A DNA stretch of 42,687 bases, from positions 1 through 42,687 of the forward strand of contig JAMCQB010000154.1 in NCBI GenBank assembly GCA_023382175.1, read 5' to 3'. The notes beneath the pieces were generated by a model. It made no database searches and was not told the origin of the DNA. It saw nothing but the letters and a program-made list of their open reading frames with translations. Made by a program: the position numbers and the translations under genes. Of this stretch, positions 1 to 9,041 are shown piece by piece. Within the stretch, counting starts at the first letter, position 1. Each line of letters begins with the position of its first letter. Source of the stretch: Nitrospirota bacterium. Its GTDB lineage: Bacteria > Nitrospirota > Thermodesulfovibrionia > Thermodesulfovibrionales > UBA9159.

Positions 1-3
1 TTT

Positions 4-753
4 TTGTTCTTGTCTCTTTTAGTCTTGCTGCTGCCGGTCCCATACTCTTACGGTTTCAGCACGAAGGGCGAAGACTGTTCAAAATGTCATACCCTTACGA
101 AGGATGACGCGGCTGCCCTGCTGAAGGACCTGATTCCGAACGTGAAGGTACTGGAAGTCAGGGTGAGTCCTGTAAAAGGAATCTGGGAGGTGGATATCGA
201 CTCAGGCGGCAGGAAGGGGCCTACCTATATTGATTTTTCGAAGAAGTACCTTGTCGCCGGATCGATCGTCGATATTAAGGAGAAGAAGAACCTCACCCAG
301 GAGAGGCTCAGCGAGATCAACAAGGTGGATGTGTCCCAGATCCCTCTGTCAGATGCCCTTGTGATGGGCGACAAGGATGCAAAACATAAAGTCATTGTCT
401 TTGACGACCCCGATTGCCCCTACTGTGCAAAGCTTCATCAGGAGATGAAGCAGGTCATAGCAGAGAGGAAAGATATCGCCTTTTATATAAAGATGTTCCC
501 CCTGCCGATGCACAAAGGGGCATATGATAAGGCGAAGGCCATTGTGTGTGAAAAATCCCTCGCCCTTCTTGAGGACGCCTTTGCGGGCAAAGAGCTGCCG
601 AAACCGAAATGCGAGACCAAGGTAATCGACGAGAATATTAATCTGGCTCAGAAGCTTGGAATCAGTGGCACCCCTGCGCTGATCCTCCCTGATGGGAAAG
701 TCATCCCGGGATATAAAGATGCCAAGGGCATCATGGAAATGATCGGGAATTGA
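4..753 (+). CDS. DsbC-like thioredoxin-fold protein with N-terminal CXXCH motif; 5' end may be truncated by the window edge
   Basis: Signal-peptide-like N-terminus, CSKCH motif, FDDPDCPYCAKLH thioredoxin-type active site and GTPALILPDGKVIPGY cis-Pro region. Confidence 0.8.
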   Translation: MFLSLLVLLLPVPYSYGFSTKGEDCSKCHTLTKDDAAALLKDLIPNVKVLEVRVSPVKGIWEVDIDSGGRKGPTYIDFSKKYLVAGSIVDIKEKKNLTQERLSEINKVDVSQIPLSDALVMGDKDAKHKVIVFDDPDCPYCAKLHQEMKQVIAERKDIAFYIKMFPLPMHKGAYDKAKAIVCEKSLALLEDAFAGKELPKPKCETKVIDENINLAQKLGISGTPALILPDGKVIPGYKDAKGIMEMIGN

Positions 754-785
754 CAGCATATATCCTGTAAGATATAGCATTCAAG

Positions 786-814
786 ACGAGGGGTCCGAAG
801 TCCTGACCCCTCGT
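786..814 (+). terminator. Probable rho-independent terminator
   Basis: Perfect 10-bp inverted repeat ACGAGGGGTC / GACCCCTCGT, followed by gtctatttt, just after the DsbC-like stop. Confidence 0.65.
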
Positions 815-823
815 GTCTATTTT

Positions 824-910
824 GCCGAAGTGGCGGAACTGGCAGACGCGCCAGGTTCAGGGTCTGGTGGTCGCAAGGCCGTGCGGGTTCGAGTCCCGCC
901 TTCGGCACCA
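824..910 (+). tRNA. tRNA-Leu (anticodon CAG)
   Basis: GCCGAAG/CTTCGGC acceptor stem, anticodon stem-loop CCAGG-TTCAGGG-TCTGG, long variable arm, GCGGG-TTCGAGT-CCCGC T-arm, encoded CCA. Confidence 0.95.
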
Positions 911-992
911 TGGATTTTCCGAAGCTCTTCCGGAGGATAAATTTTAGGAAGAGGGGATATGCGCTCTCCTTGCAGGGAATAACTTCCGGGGA

Positions 993-1676
993 CTAAAGAG
1001 GAGATTGGTCCGGTTCCTTTTCAGAGAGCAGTTTTGTTCTTTTTATTGCTCCCATCAGGTAGTCCTTGAATTTATCGGGGAAGAGCCACTGTATCCCGAG
1101 TTTTTCAGCCCAGAGAATCAAGCCCTGATCGGCGGAAATCAAAAGGGCATCCAGTTCCATGGCGAGGAGGAGCAGGTCCACATCCTCTTTGCTGTCGATG
1201 ATTCCCTCCCGCAACGCCTCCCTGTATTTTCTCCTCAGATCCTGAATAATCTCCTCGGGTTTTTTCTTCTCCGCACTTCTCACTGCTTTCTCCGCAATCC
1301 GTAATCCCTTGTTCACTCTCTCCCTCAAATCTTCTATCAGTTCATAGAGAAGGAAGGCGGGAACTTTGAGTTCATGCCTTTTGGGCGGTTTCTGGTGCAG
1401 GATCACGAGGAGGTCCCCGGGAATCCTGTCTTTTTCCACAAAATGGAGAAGCTCCTCGAATATGGACGGAGGCATATAAAATTCCAGGATGTGGATCTGC
1501 GCTGCAAGAAACAGGAAGGTCTCCAGGGCTTCTGTGGGCGTGCTCCCAAGATTTGTCCGCACATCGGGATTGACAAAAAGACTGGTATCCAGAACAACTC
1601 TCTGGGGTGGTGAAGAAAGGATTACGGGTGGCGAAGAATCATCGTCTCCCTCGTGCTCTTTACCCTCATTGTTCAT
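993..1676 (-). CDS. PIN-domain protein, RNA ligase partner-like
   Basis: VVLDTSLFVNPDVRTNLGSTPTEALETFL and EFYMPPSIFEELLHF match the RNA-ligase-partner PIN family as I recall it. Start moved to ATG at 1676, after the upstream gene's stop. Confidence 0.75.
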   Translation of the reverse strand: MNNEGKEHEGDDDSSPPVILSSPPQRVVLDTSLFVNPDVRTNLGSTPTEALETFLFLAAQIHILEFYMPPSIFEELLHFVEKDRIPGDLLVILHQKPPKRHELKVPAFLLYELIEDLRERVNKGLRIAEKAVRSAEKKKPEEIIQDLRRKYREALREGIIDSKEDVDLLLLAMELDALLISADQGLILWAEKLGIQWLFPDKFKDYLMGAIKRTKLLSEKEPDQSPL

Positions 1677-1695
1677 CACCTCACCCGCTGTTCCT

Positions 1696-3009
1696 TCAGG
1701 CCTTGCAGACTCCGTAGAGATTGAACTGATAGGTATCCCACTCCTTGCAGTTGGGGCATCTCCCCGACCAGTCATCGGAGGAGTAACCGCAGTTGTAGCA
1801 ACAATAGGGGAGCCTGAACGGTTTCTTTATGGCGATCACCTTTTTAAATTCTTCAACAGCCTTTTCGCACTGCTGCCGCCTCAGGTAGATGTTCCCCAGA
1901 AGCTGATGCAGTTCAGGATACGGAGCGCTGCTCGCGTCCACCGTAGCGAGGGTGTCGTATGCATCATCCAGCATCTCAAGCCGGTAAAAGAGTTTCCCCA
2001 TAAAGAAGCGCAGGGCCTGGTTCTGGGGTTCCTTCAGGGTGCTGTTCCGGTAAAGGGTTATCAGTCTCCCGGGTTCGCCGAGATTAATGAGAAGGTCTTC
2101 CATCCTCGCCAGGATTATGTTGGACGATGTCTGTTCAAACCCCCTTTGGAGAAGAGCGACAGCATCCTCGGATTCCCCTTCCCTGAGCATTGCCTCGGCA
2201 AGACCGAGGTAGGCGGGCACAAAGTCCTTGTCTAACCGGAGTACTGTGGTAAAGGCTTTTTTTGCCTTTTCCAGTGCAGCGTTCTCGATGCTGTATCTGC
2301 CCTGTTCGTACTTATATCCTAGGAGATTCTTCTGCTCTCTCTGACGGTCCTTCTCATTGTGCTCGCATTTGATTATGGTCCTCTGGATGGCGATGATATC
2401 GTCCCACCTCTCGCTTTTTTCAAGGAGTGAACGCTTCCGGTAAAGGGCGGTGAGGTTATCCGGGTCCAGCCTGAGGATTTCATCCAGATACAGGTTTGCC
2501 TCCGACCCTCTGCCGGTCTTCCCCATCATCCTCTCCAGGGAGAAGAGCACCTCGATATTCTGAGGCTGTATATCCCTGGCCCTCTTATAGTAGCTCAGGG
2601 CTTTCTGATAGTCTTCGTCCCCTGCGGCGATATCGCCGAGTCTCAGAAGGGCGTCCATGTGTCCCGGTTCTTCCTGGAGTATGCTCTCGAGAGCGGACCG
2701 GGCCTCATCTTCATTGTCGGCAAGGATAGCGTTCAGCGCCCTTGAGTAGAGCTCCTGGATATGCATATCCCGTTTCTGCTTGCGCTGATGCTGCCTGCTG
2801 TCAATGAACCGTTTGGTATCCCTGAAGAAGAAATAGACGAGCATTACGGCAGCCCCTACCGCAAAGGACAGGAGGATGAGGGCTATTTTCGGCATCTCAT
2901 ATGCCGTTTTTGGGGCGACCGTGAGGGTGATGGTCTCTTCGTTCAGGACGGCAAAATAGCCGAGGGCCAAAAGCAACAACACAAAAAGTAAGAGGGCAAA
3001 CTTACCCAT
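1696..3009 (-). CDS. LapA-like membrane domain fused to LapB-like TPR/rubredoxin protein
   Basis: Two N-terminal TM segments (DUF1049-like), multiple TPRs, C-terminal zinc ribbon CCYNCGYSSDDWSGRCPNCKEWDTY. Confidence 0.75.
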   Translation of the reverse strand: MGKFALLLFVLLLLALGYFAVLNEETITLTVAPKTAYEMPKIALILLSFAVGAAVMLVYFFFRDTKRFIDSRQHQRKQKRDMHIQELYSRALNAILADNEDEARSALESILQEEPGHMDALLRLGDIAAGDEDYQKALSYYKRARDIQPQNIEVLFSLERMMGKTGRGSEANLYLDEILRLDPDNLTALYRKRSLLEKSERWDDIIAIQRTIIKCEHNEKDRQREQKNLLGYKYEQGRYSIENAALEKAKKAFTTVLRLDKDFVPAYLGLAEAMLREGESEDAVALLQRGFEQTSSNIILARMEDLLINLGEPGRLITLYRNSTLKEPQNQALRFFMGKLFYRLEMLDDAYDTLATVDASSAPYPELHQLLGNIYLRRQQCEKAVEEFKKVIAIKKPFRLPYCCYNCGYSSDDWSGRCPNCKEWDTYQFNLYGVCKA

Positions 3010-3392
3010 CAGCGGGAATACCTTTCATCCTTGGATGCGTGTGCTTCCTTTTGTCGGCTCATCTGTCCACCCTCTTCAACGTCGATTCTCGGGGCATCGA
3101 GCCACAGTTTCTCCAGTTCATAGTAAGCCCTTGTCTGGTCTTCAAAGATATGGACGATGACGTCGCCATAATCCATGAGCACCCAGTGCGCATACCGCAG
3201 TCCCTCAATGGATAACGGTTTCAGCGCATGTTTCACAAATTCGGACTCGATATGTTCTGCGATTGCTTTCACCTGGGTTGTGCTTTCGCCGGAGCAGATA
3301 ACAAAATAATCCGTGAAGACGGCCAAGCCCTTCAGTTCAAGGACAAGGGTATTTTTCGCTTTCTTTGCTAATGCTGACCGTGCTGCTTCCAG
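3009..3392 (-). CDS. rsfS: Ribosome silencing factor RsfS; start codon uncertain
   Basis: LAVFTDYFVICSGESTTQVKAIAEHIE...HWVLMDYGDVIVHIFEDQTRAYYELEKLW is characteristic. The frame stays open past the TTG at 3326; CTG at 3392 is the nearest plausible start. Confidence 0.85.
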   Translation of the reverse strand: MEAARSALAKKAKNTLVLELKGLAVFTDYFVICSGESTTQVKAIAEHIESEFVKHALKPLSIEGLRYAHWVLMDYGDVIVHIFEDQTRAYYELEKLWLDAPRIDVEEGGQMSRQKEAHASKDERYSR

Positions 3393-3409
3393 GGCCTTAT
3401 TCTTAGCTT

Positions 3410-4084
3410 CTAAAGGTGATCACTCCCTTCCTTATAGAGGTTATGAGAAATTATAAAGGATTCCACACTCTCTGGCAACAGGTATTTTATGCTCATCCCC
3501 TGTTTCACAAGCCTTCGGATAACAGTCGCGGATATATCCAAGGGGGTGACGTTCATGAGGAAGACCTCTCCGCCATTCTCAAGGACGGTCCTGTATACGT
3601 TGAGGTGACCGCTTTCCAGGGCTGAAAATGCCTCTGCATCCACGGCGACCCGGGAAGAAAGCCGCATGAAACTGAAGCCCGGCCGTGACACCACCACGAA
3701 ATGAGTGAGTTCCATGAGTCTTTCCGGATGATACCATAATGGGATATCGAGAAATGCATCGATCCCCAGAATGAAATAGAATTTCTTCCCGGGATGCATC
3801 TCCCGCAACGCAATGAGCGTATCCACCGTGTAAGACTTCCCGGTCTTTTTGCACTCAATATCAGAGATTTCGAAGGACGGATTCGACGCTATGGCAAGCC
3901 TGGTCATCTCGTGCCGGTATTCTGCTGAAGCCAGTTCCAGATCCTTCAGCGGAGGATTCCCCGAGGGAATAAAGAGTATCTTTTCGAGGCCGATACGCTC
4001 CCTCACTTCCTCGGATACCCTGAGGTGTCCATAATGCACGGGATTAAATGTCCCGCCCAGTATACCGATCCTGCCTTTGCCCAT
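3410..4084 (-). CDS. nadD: Nicotinate-nucleotide adenylyltransferase
   Basis: GILGGTFNPVHYGHLRVSEEV nucleotidyltransferase motif, FILGIDAF, and C-terminal ISATVIRR. Confidence 0.93.
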   Translation of the reverse strand: MGKGRIGILGGTFNPVHYGHLRVSEEVRERIGLEKILFIPSGNPPLKDLELASAEYRHEMTRLAIASNPSFEISDIECKKTGKSYTVDTLIALREMHPGKKFYFILGIDAFLDIPLWYHPERLMELTHFVVVSRPGFSFMRLSSRVAVDAEAFSALESGHLNVYRTVLENGGEVFLMNVTPLDISATVIRRLVKQGMSIKYLLPESVESFIISHNLYKEGSDHL

Positions 4085-4089
4085 AATGG

Positions 4090-5058
4090 CTATTTTTCTT
4101 TTTTCCCGAAGACCAGCACCGTATCATCCATCATTGCATTCCTGATATCCCTGAATCCGGTTTTGGCAAGCCACTTTTTGATTTCTGACGACGAATAGCA
4201 CCTTCCCGCCGGGGTATTTACGAGCATATTCACGGAAAACAGTGCGCTCGAAGCCGGATGAGCCCTGTCCTTTTTGAGATAGAATTCCTGAACCACAATC
4301 CTTCCGCCGGCATTCAGGGCATCCCTGGATTTCTCGATGAGCTGCAGACTCTCCTCCTCCGAGCAGGAGTGGAGCACCTGACTGATGAAGATGAGATTAT
4401 AGTCCCTGCCTATGTCATCATGAAGAAAATCTCCCTGAAGAAAGCCGATATTTCTATTTCTCACCCCGGCCCTCCTGATGACGGACCTTGCTATGTCCAC
4501 GGTCTCCTGCCTGTCAAAAAGGGTCACAGAAATTCCCTTTTTGGCCATTTCCATTGCGTAGGTCCCCGGGCCTCCCCCCAGGTCCAGCACTTTTTTCACA
4601 CCGCGCAATCCTACAGCATTGATAACCTTTCTGGCCTTGAATACCGCAAGGTTATGCATGCCCTTGATAAAGGAGGGGTGGTCATGGGCAACGTGATGGG
4701 GTTTCCCTGTTTTTACGACCTCGTCAAGACCGGACCAGTTCTTCCAGAGGGCATCTGCGTGTCGCAGGATATCGCCCTGGTAAAAGGGACTTTCTGCCGT
4801 AAGAAAACGTCTGGCCAGTGAGGTGTTCTTGTAGCGCAAGGAGGCTTTTCTTAAGAGACCAAGCCCTGTCAACGCATCGAGGAGCATCTCCGTTGCCCGT
4901 CTGTCAGTCCTTAGAATACCGGACAACTCCTGGGCTGTTTTCGGGGATTTCAGATGTTCAAAGGCCCGGTAGTTATTTGCGGTCAGTATCACCCTCGATG
5001 ACCAGAAGCCGCTCCATGTCTTTCTGAGTTCCTTAGCCTGCTCGACAATGTTCGCCAT
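4090..5058 (-). CDS. SAM-dependent O-methyltransferase family protein
   Basis: N-terminal winged-helix/dimerization region; VLDLGGGPGTYAMEMAKKG SAM motif; FISQVLHSCSEEES. Confidence 0.8.
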   Translation of the reverse strand: MANIVEQAKELRKTWSGFWSSRVILTANNYRAFEHLKSPKTAQELSGILRTDRRATEMLLDALTGLGLLRKASLRYKNTSLARRFLTAESPFYQGDILRHADALWKNWSGLDEVVKTGKPHHVAHDHPSFIKGMHNLAVFKARKVINAVGLRGVKKVLDLGGGPGTYAMEMAKKGISVTLFDRQETVDIARSVIRRAGVRNRNIGFLQGDFLHDDIGRDYNLIFISQVLHSCSEEESLQLIEKSRDALNAGGRIVVQEFYLKKDRAHPASSALFSVNMLVNTPAGRCYSSSEIKKWLAKTGFRDIRNAMMDDTVLVFGKKEK

Positions 5059-5092
5059 GTAAATTCCTTTCTTAGCCTGACAGTTGCATAAA

Positions 5093-5186
5093 CGTAACGC
5101 GTAACACGTGACAAGTGACGGGTGAAAACACGAGCGCCATTATGTATGTTCATAACTCATTACGCATAACGCGTCACGCATCACGG
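5093..5186. repeat. Degenerate heptamer repeat element, two arms in inverted orientation
   Basis: cgtaacg|cgtaaca|cgtgaca|agtgacg|ggtgaaa at 5093-5127 and ataactc|attacgc|ataacgc|gtcacgc|atcacgg at 5152-5186. Confidence 0.7.
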
Positions 5187-5189
5187 CCC

Positions 5190-5468
5190 TTATAGCCCCA
5201 TCTTTTTCAGCGTCTCATCAGCCGAGCTTTTGGCCGACGGTGCATCCTCCGGCAGGTAGAACATCACTCCGCCCTTCACCGGCCTGATAACGATCTTTCC
5301 TCCCTCGGCCAAACGGTTCGTCACCTCGACGGGATTCTCCCCATCAAAATATTTCTTGAACGCCTCGTTAAACCCCGAATACACAGAGTGAATCCCCTTA
5401 TACCCTTCCTTCCTCAGACTCACAATGGCCTTTCTCACAAACTCCTCATGACTCAGTCTCTCTGCCAT
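5190..5468 (-). CDS. Conserved hypothetical protein (92 aa)
   Basis: Compact ORF with ATG in an intergenic slot, no competing ORF; composition protein-like. Confidence 0.7.
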   Translation of the reverse strand: MAERLSHEEFVRKAIVSLRKEGYKGIHSVYSGFNEAFKKYFDGENPVEVTNRLAEGGKIVIRPVKGGVMFYLPEDAPSAKSSADETLKKMGL

Positions 5469-5492
5469 GTCGCCCTCCTCCTATAATGTATT

Positions 5493-6839
5493 TTATACTT
5501 CCCGAGACTCCTCGGATAAAAGGTTCAGATTCCTCGGCTTCTGGTCTAGCTGTTCGAGGACCGGGATCTCTTCGGCTCCTGTAGCCCCGAGCTCTTTGAA
5601 TTTCCTCATCGATGGCAATACCCGGGCTTCCATGGACCCGACAATCCGGTTGTACGCGTCCAGGGATCTTCCTATGGCGGTCCCCAGTTCGTCGAAATAC
5701 TTTGCAAGGGTTCTCATCCTTTCATAGAGTTCCTTGCCGAGGGCGCTTATTTCCTGGGCATTTTTCGTAATATGCTCCTGCCTCCAGCCGTATGCAATGG
5801 CCCTGAGCAGTGCAATAAAGGTGGTCGGTGTTGCGATGATGACCCGCTTCTGTATCCCGTCCTCTATGAGGGTAGTGTCGGTTTCCAGGGCTGAACTCAA
5901 GAAGGACTCTCCGGGGATGAAGAGCACAACAAATTCGGGAGACTGCTGGAACTGGGCCCAGTATTCCTTTGATGCGAGCTTGTTCATATGAGTCCTCACC
6001 TGTTGCGCATGCTTCTCCATCTTCATCTTTCTTTCGTCTTCCACGGGAGCTGATATGGCGTCGAGGTATGCTTCCAGGGATACCTTTGCATCAACAACAA
6101 TCTCCCTGTCCATGGGGAGATGCACCACCATGTCCGGTCTGATCCTTCCCTTGTCAGTATCCACGGACTGCTGTTCACTGAAATCACAGTGCATGGACAT
6201 CCCTGAGAGCTCGGCGACCCTTCTCAGTTGCATTTCTCCCCACCGGCCGCGCACCTGGGGCTTTCTCAGGGCAGAGACAAGGTTGCTCGTTTCCTTCTGG
6301 AGATTTTCATGGGTTAATGCCAACGCCCTCAGTTGCTCCTCAAGACTTCCGTATGCCTTGTGCCTGCTCTCCTCAATAGTCCGTATCTGTTCTTCATATC
6401 TCTTGAGGGTCTCATAGAGCGGCTTTATCATTCCGTCCAGTGCGGCCTGATGCTCCCCCAGTTTCCCTTTGGTGTCCGATACCACTTTGCCGAGGTGCTC
6501 GGAGGCAAGCCTCAAGAAATCCTCACTGCTGCTCTTCAGTGCCGCCGAGGAAAGGGCATTGAAGGTGTCGGTCATCTCTTTCTTCATGGCATCAATGAGG
6601 GCTTTCTGTTCCTCGAAGCTCTTCTGGGATTCTTTCAGGCTGGTGAGGGCCTCAATCTTCAGGTGTCCCTCATTCTGGAGTTCTTTCCGCACCTGCTGTA
6701 TCTCAGAGTCCCTCTGCTGGATTTGCTGCCTCAATAGGGTATTCACAGCTTCAGCACTTTTTGCTTTTGAAGACGCAAAAAGCCAGGCCACAACTCCGCC
6801 GATTATCAGTCCAACCAAACCATATAGCATTATTTCCAT
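5493..6839 (-). CDS. rmuC: RmuC family DNA recombination protein
   Basis: N-terminal TM, coiled coil, VRGRWGEMQLRRVAELSGM, RIRPDMVVHLP, VVDAKVSLEAYL, VVLFIPGESFLSSAL. Confidence 0.92.
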   Translation of the reverse strand: MEIMLYGLVGLIIGGVVAWLFASSKAKSAEAVNTLLRQQIQQRDSEIQQVRKELQNEGHLKIEALTSLKESQKSFEEQKALIDAMKKEMTDTFNALSSAALKSSSEDFLRLASEHLGKVVSDTKGKLGEHQAALDGMIKPLYETLKRYEEQIRTIEESRHKAYGSLEEQLRALALTHENLQKETSNLVSALRKPQVRGRWGEMQLRRVAELSGMSMHCDFSEQQSVDTDKGRIRPDMVVHLPMDREIVVDAKVSLEAYLDAISAPVEDERKMKMEKHAQQVRTHMNKLASKEYWAQFQQSPEFVVLFIPGESFLSSALETDTTLIEDGIQKRVIIATPTTFIALLRAIAYGWRQEHITKNAQEISALGKELYERMRTLAKYFDELGTAIGRSLDAYNRIVGSMEARVLPSMRKFKELGATGAEEIPVLEQLDQKPRNLNLLSEESREV

Positions 6840-6854
6840 ATCTGCCCTCTGGAA

Positions 6855-7421
6855 CTATACTTTCTCATACACCCACACCCTCCCGCCGTTCTTCATTTCA
6901 TCTATTCGTTTCACAAGCCGCTTCTTGTGCAAATTCAGTAATCTTGTTCCGCTGGTATTCGCGGGGACTTTAAGCATCTCAGAAAGTTCGCCGCCGGTGA
7001 TCTTGCCTTTTTCGAGTATCAGATCGAGGGTCTTCTGTAAATAATTATTCAGGCTTCCGATGAGTACTCTGCTCCCGTCCCTCATCTCCGCCATGACTGC
7101 CAGGTCTTTTCTCTCAAGAGCAACCTCTATGTTCTCCTTCTGGTTCTCGTTGAGACCGGTGAGGACGATATATTTGTCACCATACTCACCGCTTAAGAGC
7201 CTCGAAATAAGCTTCGCTACTATCTCGTCAGCGCAGGAATAGTCAACAACGCCGATCTTCGAGAAATCAAGGGCAATGATCGAACCGTCCTTCTCCTGTG
7301 CAATATCTCTCTCGATGCGCTCCCGTATAACCTGCCCCGACTGCCGCGTCACCAGATCACTGAAACCGTTTTTCAGTTCTTCCTTGAGGAGTTTATAGAG
7401 GTTGTAGGTGGTCATTTTCAA
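6855..7421 (-). CDS. STAS-like (DUF4325-type) protein with C-terminal winged-helix-like region
   Basis: IIALDFSKIGVVDYSCADEIVAKLISRLLSG STAS-like core; C-terminal GKITGGELSEMLKVPANTSGTRLLNLHKKRLVKRI resembles wHTH. Confidence 0.65.
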   Translation of the reverse strand: MKMTTYNLYKLLKEELKNGFSDLVTRQSGQVIRERIERDIAQEKDGSIIALDFSKIGVVDYSCADEIVAKLISRLLSGEYGDKYIVLTGLNENQKENIEVALERKDLAVMAEMRDGSRVLIGSLNNYLQKTLDLILEKGKITGGELSEMLKVPANTSGTRLLNLHKKRLVKRIDEMKNGGRVWVYEKV

Positions 7422-7448
7422 TTTCCTTCATTTCTCATTTCTCCTCTA

Positions 7449-8033
7449 TTATCTTCTCCTTACCTGTTGGCGCACATGATAAAGTTTCTCTGTGAACCCG
7501 CCTTCTTCCAAGAATTGTTTTTCCAGCTGACGCAGTTGCTGGTCAAGCAGATAATTTGCCTGATGAATCATGCAGATAAGGGCATTGGCAGCCACTTCAG
7601 GAGACGCTTTTTCAATATAGGTCTCATAAGTCTCATATGACCTATTCTTTTCCCAAGCAAGCTTTCGAATAGTTTGCGCCTGCGGATGCTCCTTCTCCCA
7701 CAGCAGCAGTCCCCGCTGACGCAAGAAATCATGGTAGTCGAGCAGTAGTTCTTCCAGACTTGCGCGGGCTACGCCGATCAGTTTGAGTTCGCTTTTCTTT
7801 GAAGTGCCGGACACCATACTGCCTTCGGCAATATTCTGCTTGCCGCTACGCGAAGCCTGTACCATCTGGTCATGAGTGCGCGAGCGTTTATCAATAAAGA
7901 GATTACAAAATGCAGTTGTGGCATCATAGATGATTTCAGCAGTCTGATAAGATTTCAGACTGCGATATCCTCCGTGGGGACTGATAAGAGCTGATCTTGT
8001 CTCTTCATTCTTTATGTTCATTATGTCGTTCAA
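7449..8033 (-). CDS. Four-helix-bundle (23S rRNA IVS/Avd-like) protein
   Basis: DQMVQASRSGKQNIAEGSMVSGTSKKSELKLIGVARASLEELLLDYHDFLR matches the four-helix-bundle family. Confidence 0.8.
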   Translation of the reverse strand: MNDIMNIKNEETRSALISPHGGYRSLKSYQTAEIIYDATTAFCNLFIDKRSRTHDQMVQASRSGKQNIAEGSMVSGTSKKSELKLIGVARASLEELLLDYHDFLRQRGLLLWEKEHPQAQTIRKLAWEKNRSYETYETYIEKASPEVAANALICMIHQANYLLDQQLRQLEKQFLEEGGFTEKLYHVRQQVRRR

Positions 8034-8176
8034 AAGTCCTCTTACGCCATCACTCCACTTTCCTTCTTAAGCTCAACCATCCTCCGGCTGTCGCAAATGA
8101 TTATGGTGGTGATAGTTTCTGCAACACTCACCCTATTGGACCGTCCCCTTTTTGCCTCATTAACAATAAAACTTTG

Positions 8177-8320
8177 TTAGACATCCTCTTCTCTAGACTG
8201 TTCTATAGTGATTATCTCCTTTGGACTGTCTGCATAATCAACCGGTTTCAGAGGATAAGGCATTGGTTTGGCCGGCTGTAATTTTTCAGGTTGTTTTGCC
8301 TCTTTCTTTTTATCACTCAT
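8177..8320 (-). CDS. Small hypothetical protein (47 aa)
   Basis: Hand-translated MSDKKKEAKQPEKLQPAKPMPYPLKPVDYADSPKEIITIEQSREEDV*; its ATG overlaps the upstream ORF's stop by 8 nt. Not in the ORF track. Confidence 0.5.
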   Translation of the reverse strand: MSDKKKEAKQPEKLQPAKPMPYPLKPVDYADSPKEIITIEQSREEDV

Positions 8321-8510
8321 TTGACTCCTCCACATTTGAATTAGAGGTTTTGCTTCCTACAAGCCTGACTGTTCCATAGCTCTTTGACTTAGACGGATTT
8401 AGACTCTTCTGAACAGGCTCTGTACCATAGCTTTGCGGTTTATTCTGGTCACTATCGCCTGAATCTTGCTGTGGGTTGTTAGCTCCTTGGTCTTTTTCTT
8501 CGTCATTCAT
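8313..8510 (-). CDS. Small low-complexity hypothetical protein (65 aa)
   Basis: Tightly packed between neighbours; internal near-repeat PQSYGTEP / SKSYGTVR. Confidence 0.5.
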   Translation of the reverse strand: MNDEEKDQGANNPQQDSGDSDQNKPQSYGTEPVQKSLNPSKSKSYGTVRLVGSKTSNSNVEESNE

Positions 8511-8513
8511 AAC

Positions 8514-9041
8514 TTACCTCCATAAGCAGAGATTTCTTGTATTTATCCAAAAAATGGTGAATAGAACGAGAAAAACTATAAATGAAGAGATCATAACAAA
8601 AAAAGTTCCTTTTCTAAATTTGTCAGCCATATCATCAACAGTCAACCTATTGTCCTTTAATGCCTCTTCGTATGTAGTAATTAATCTGCTTTCAACTTCA
8701 ACTGGTTTCTTTTCTAATTCTGAATTAAAAACGAGCGCCTCGGATTTAATTCTTTTAAAAAGTCTTATCTGAATAACTTTCAAAAAAATAATGATAGAAA
8801 TGACAATGATCAATGCAGCGAGCGATAATAACGTTGTGTTTAAACTGATAAGCCAGCCATTTTCGCTTATTGTCTTAAGAAGAAAAGTTATGGCGGCTAA
8901 TAAAATACCCGCAACAGTTAACATCATTTGAACTTTAGTTATTATGTATTTGTTCCTACCTTCTTCTGCTTCGAATTCTTTCTGTAGAATATTCAGCACA
9001 GTTCTCACAGTCTCAGGATTGTATTTTGGTTCTTCAGCCAT
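8514..9041 (-). CDS. Multi-TM hypothetical protein with cytoplasmic linker
   Basis: Three strongly hydrophobic segments (MMLTVAGILLAAITFLL; LLSLAALIIVISIIIFL; FFVMISSFIVFLVLFTIFWI). Confidence 0.65.
   Translation of the reverse strand: MAEEPKYNPETVRTVLNILQKEFEAEEGRNKYIITKVQMMLTVAGILLAAITFLLKTISENGWLISLNTTLLSLAALIIVISIIIFLKVIQIRLFKRIKSEALVFNSELEKKPVEVESRLITTYEEALKDNRLTVDDMADKFRKGTFFVMISSFIVFLVLFTIFWINTRNLCLWR

Noticed and set aside
648-911. 87-aa minus-strand ORF over the tRNA-Leu
   Set aside because: Spans the tRNA gene in antisense, a known source of spurious ORFs.
7449-8033. Avd-like four-helix protein as part of a diversity-generating retroelement
   Set aside because: No reverse transcriptase, template repeat or variable repeat was seen nearby; it is more likely the common stand-alone four-helix-bundle family.
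8034-8176. Possible transposon remnant (GGGGACGGTCC) and a 12-codon ORF on the minus strand
   Set aside because: Too short for homology judgement by eye; no transposase or clear terminal repeats.
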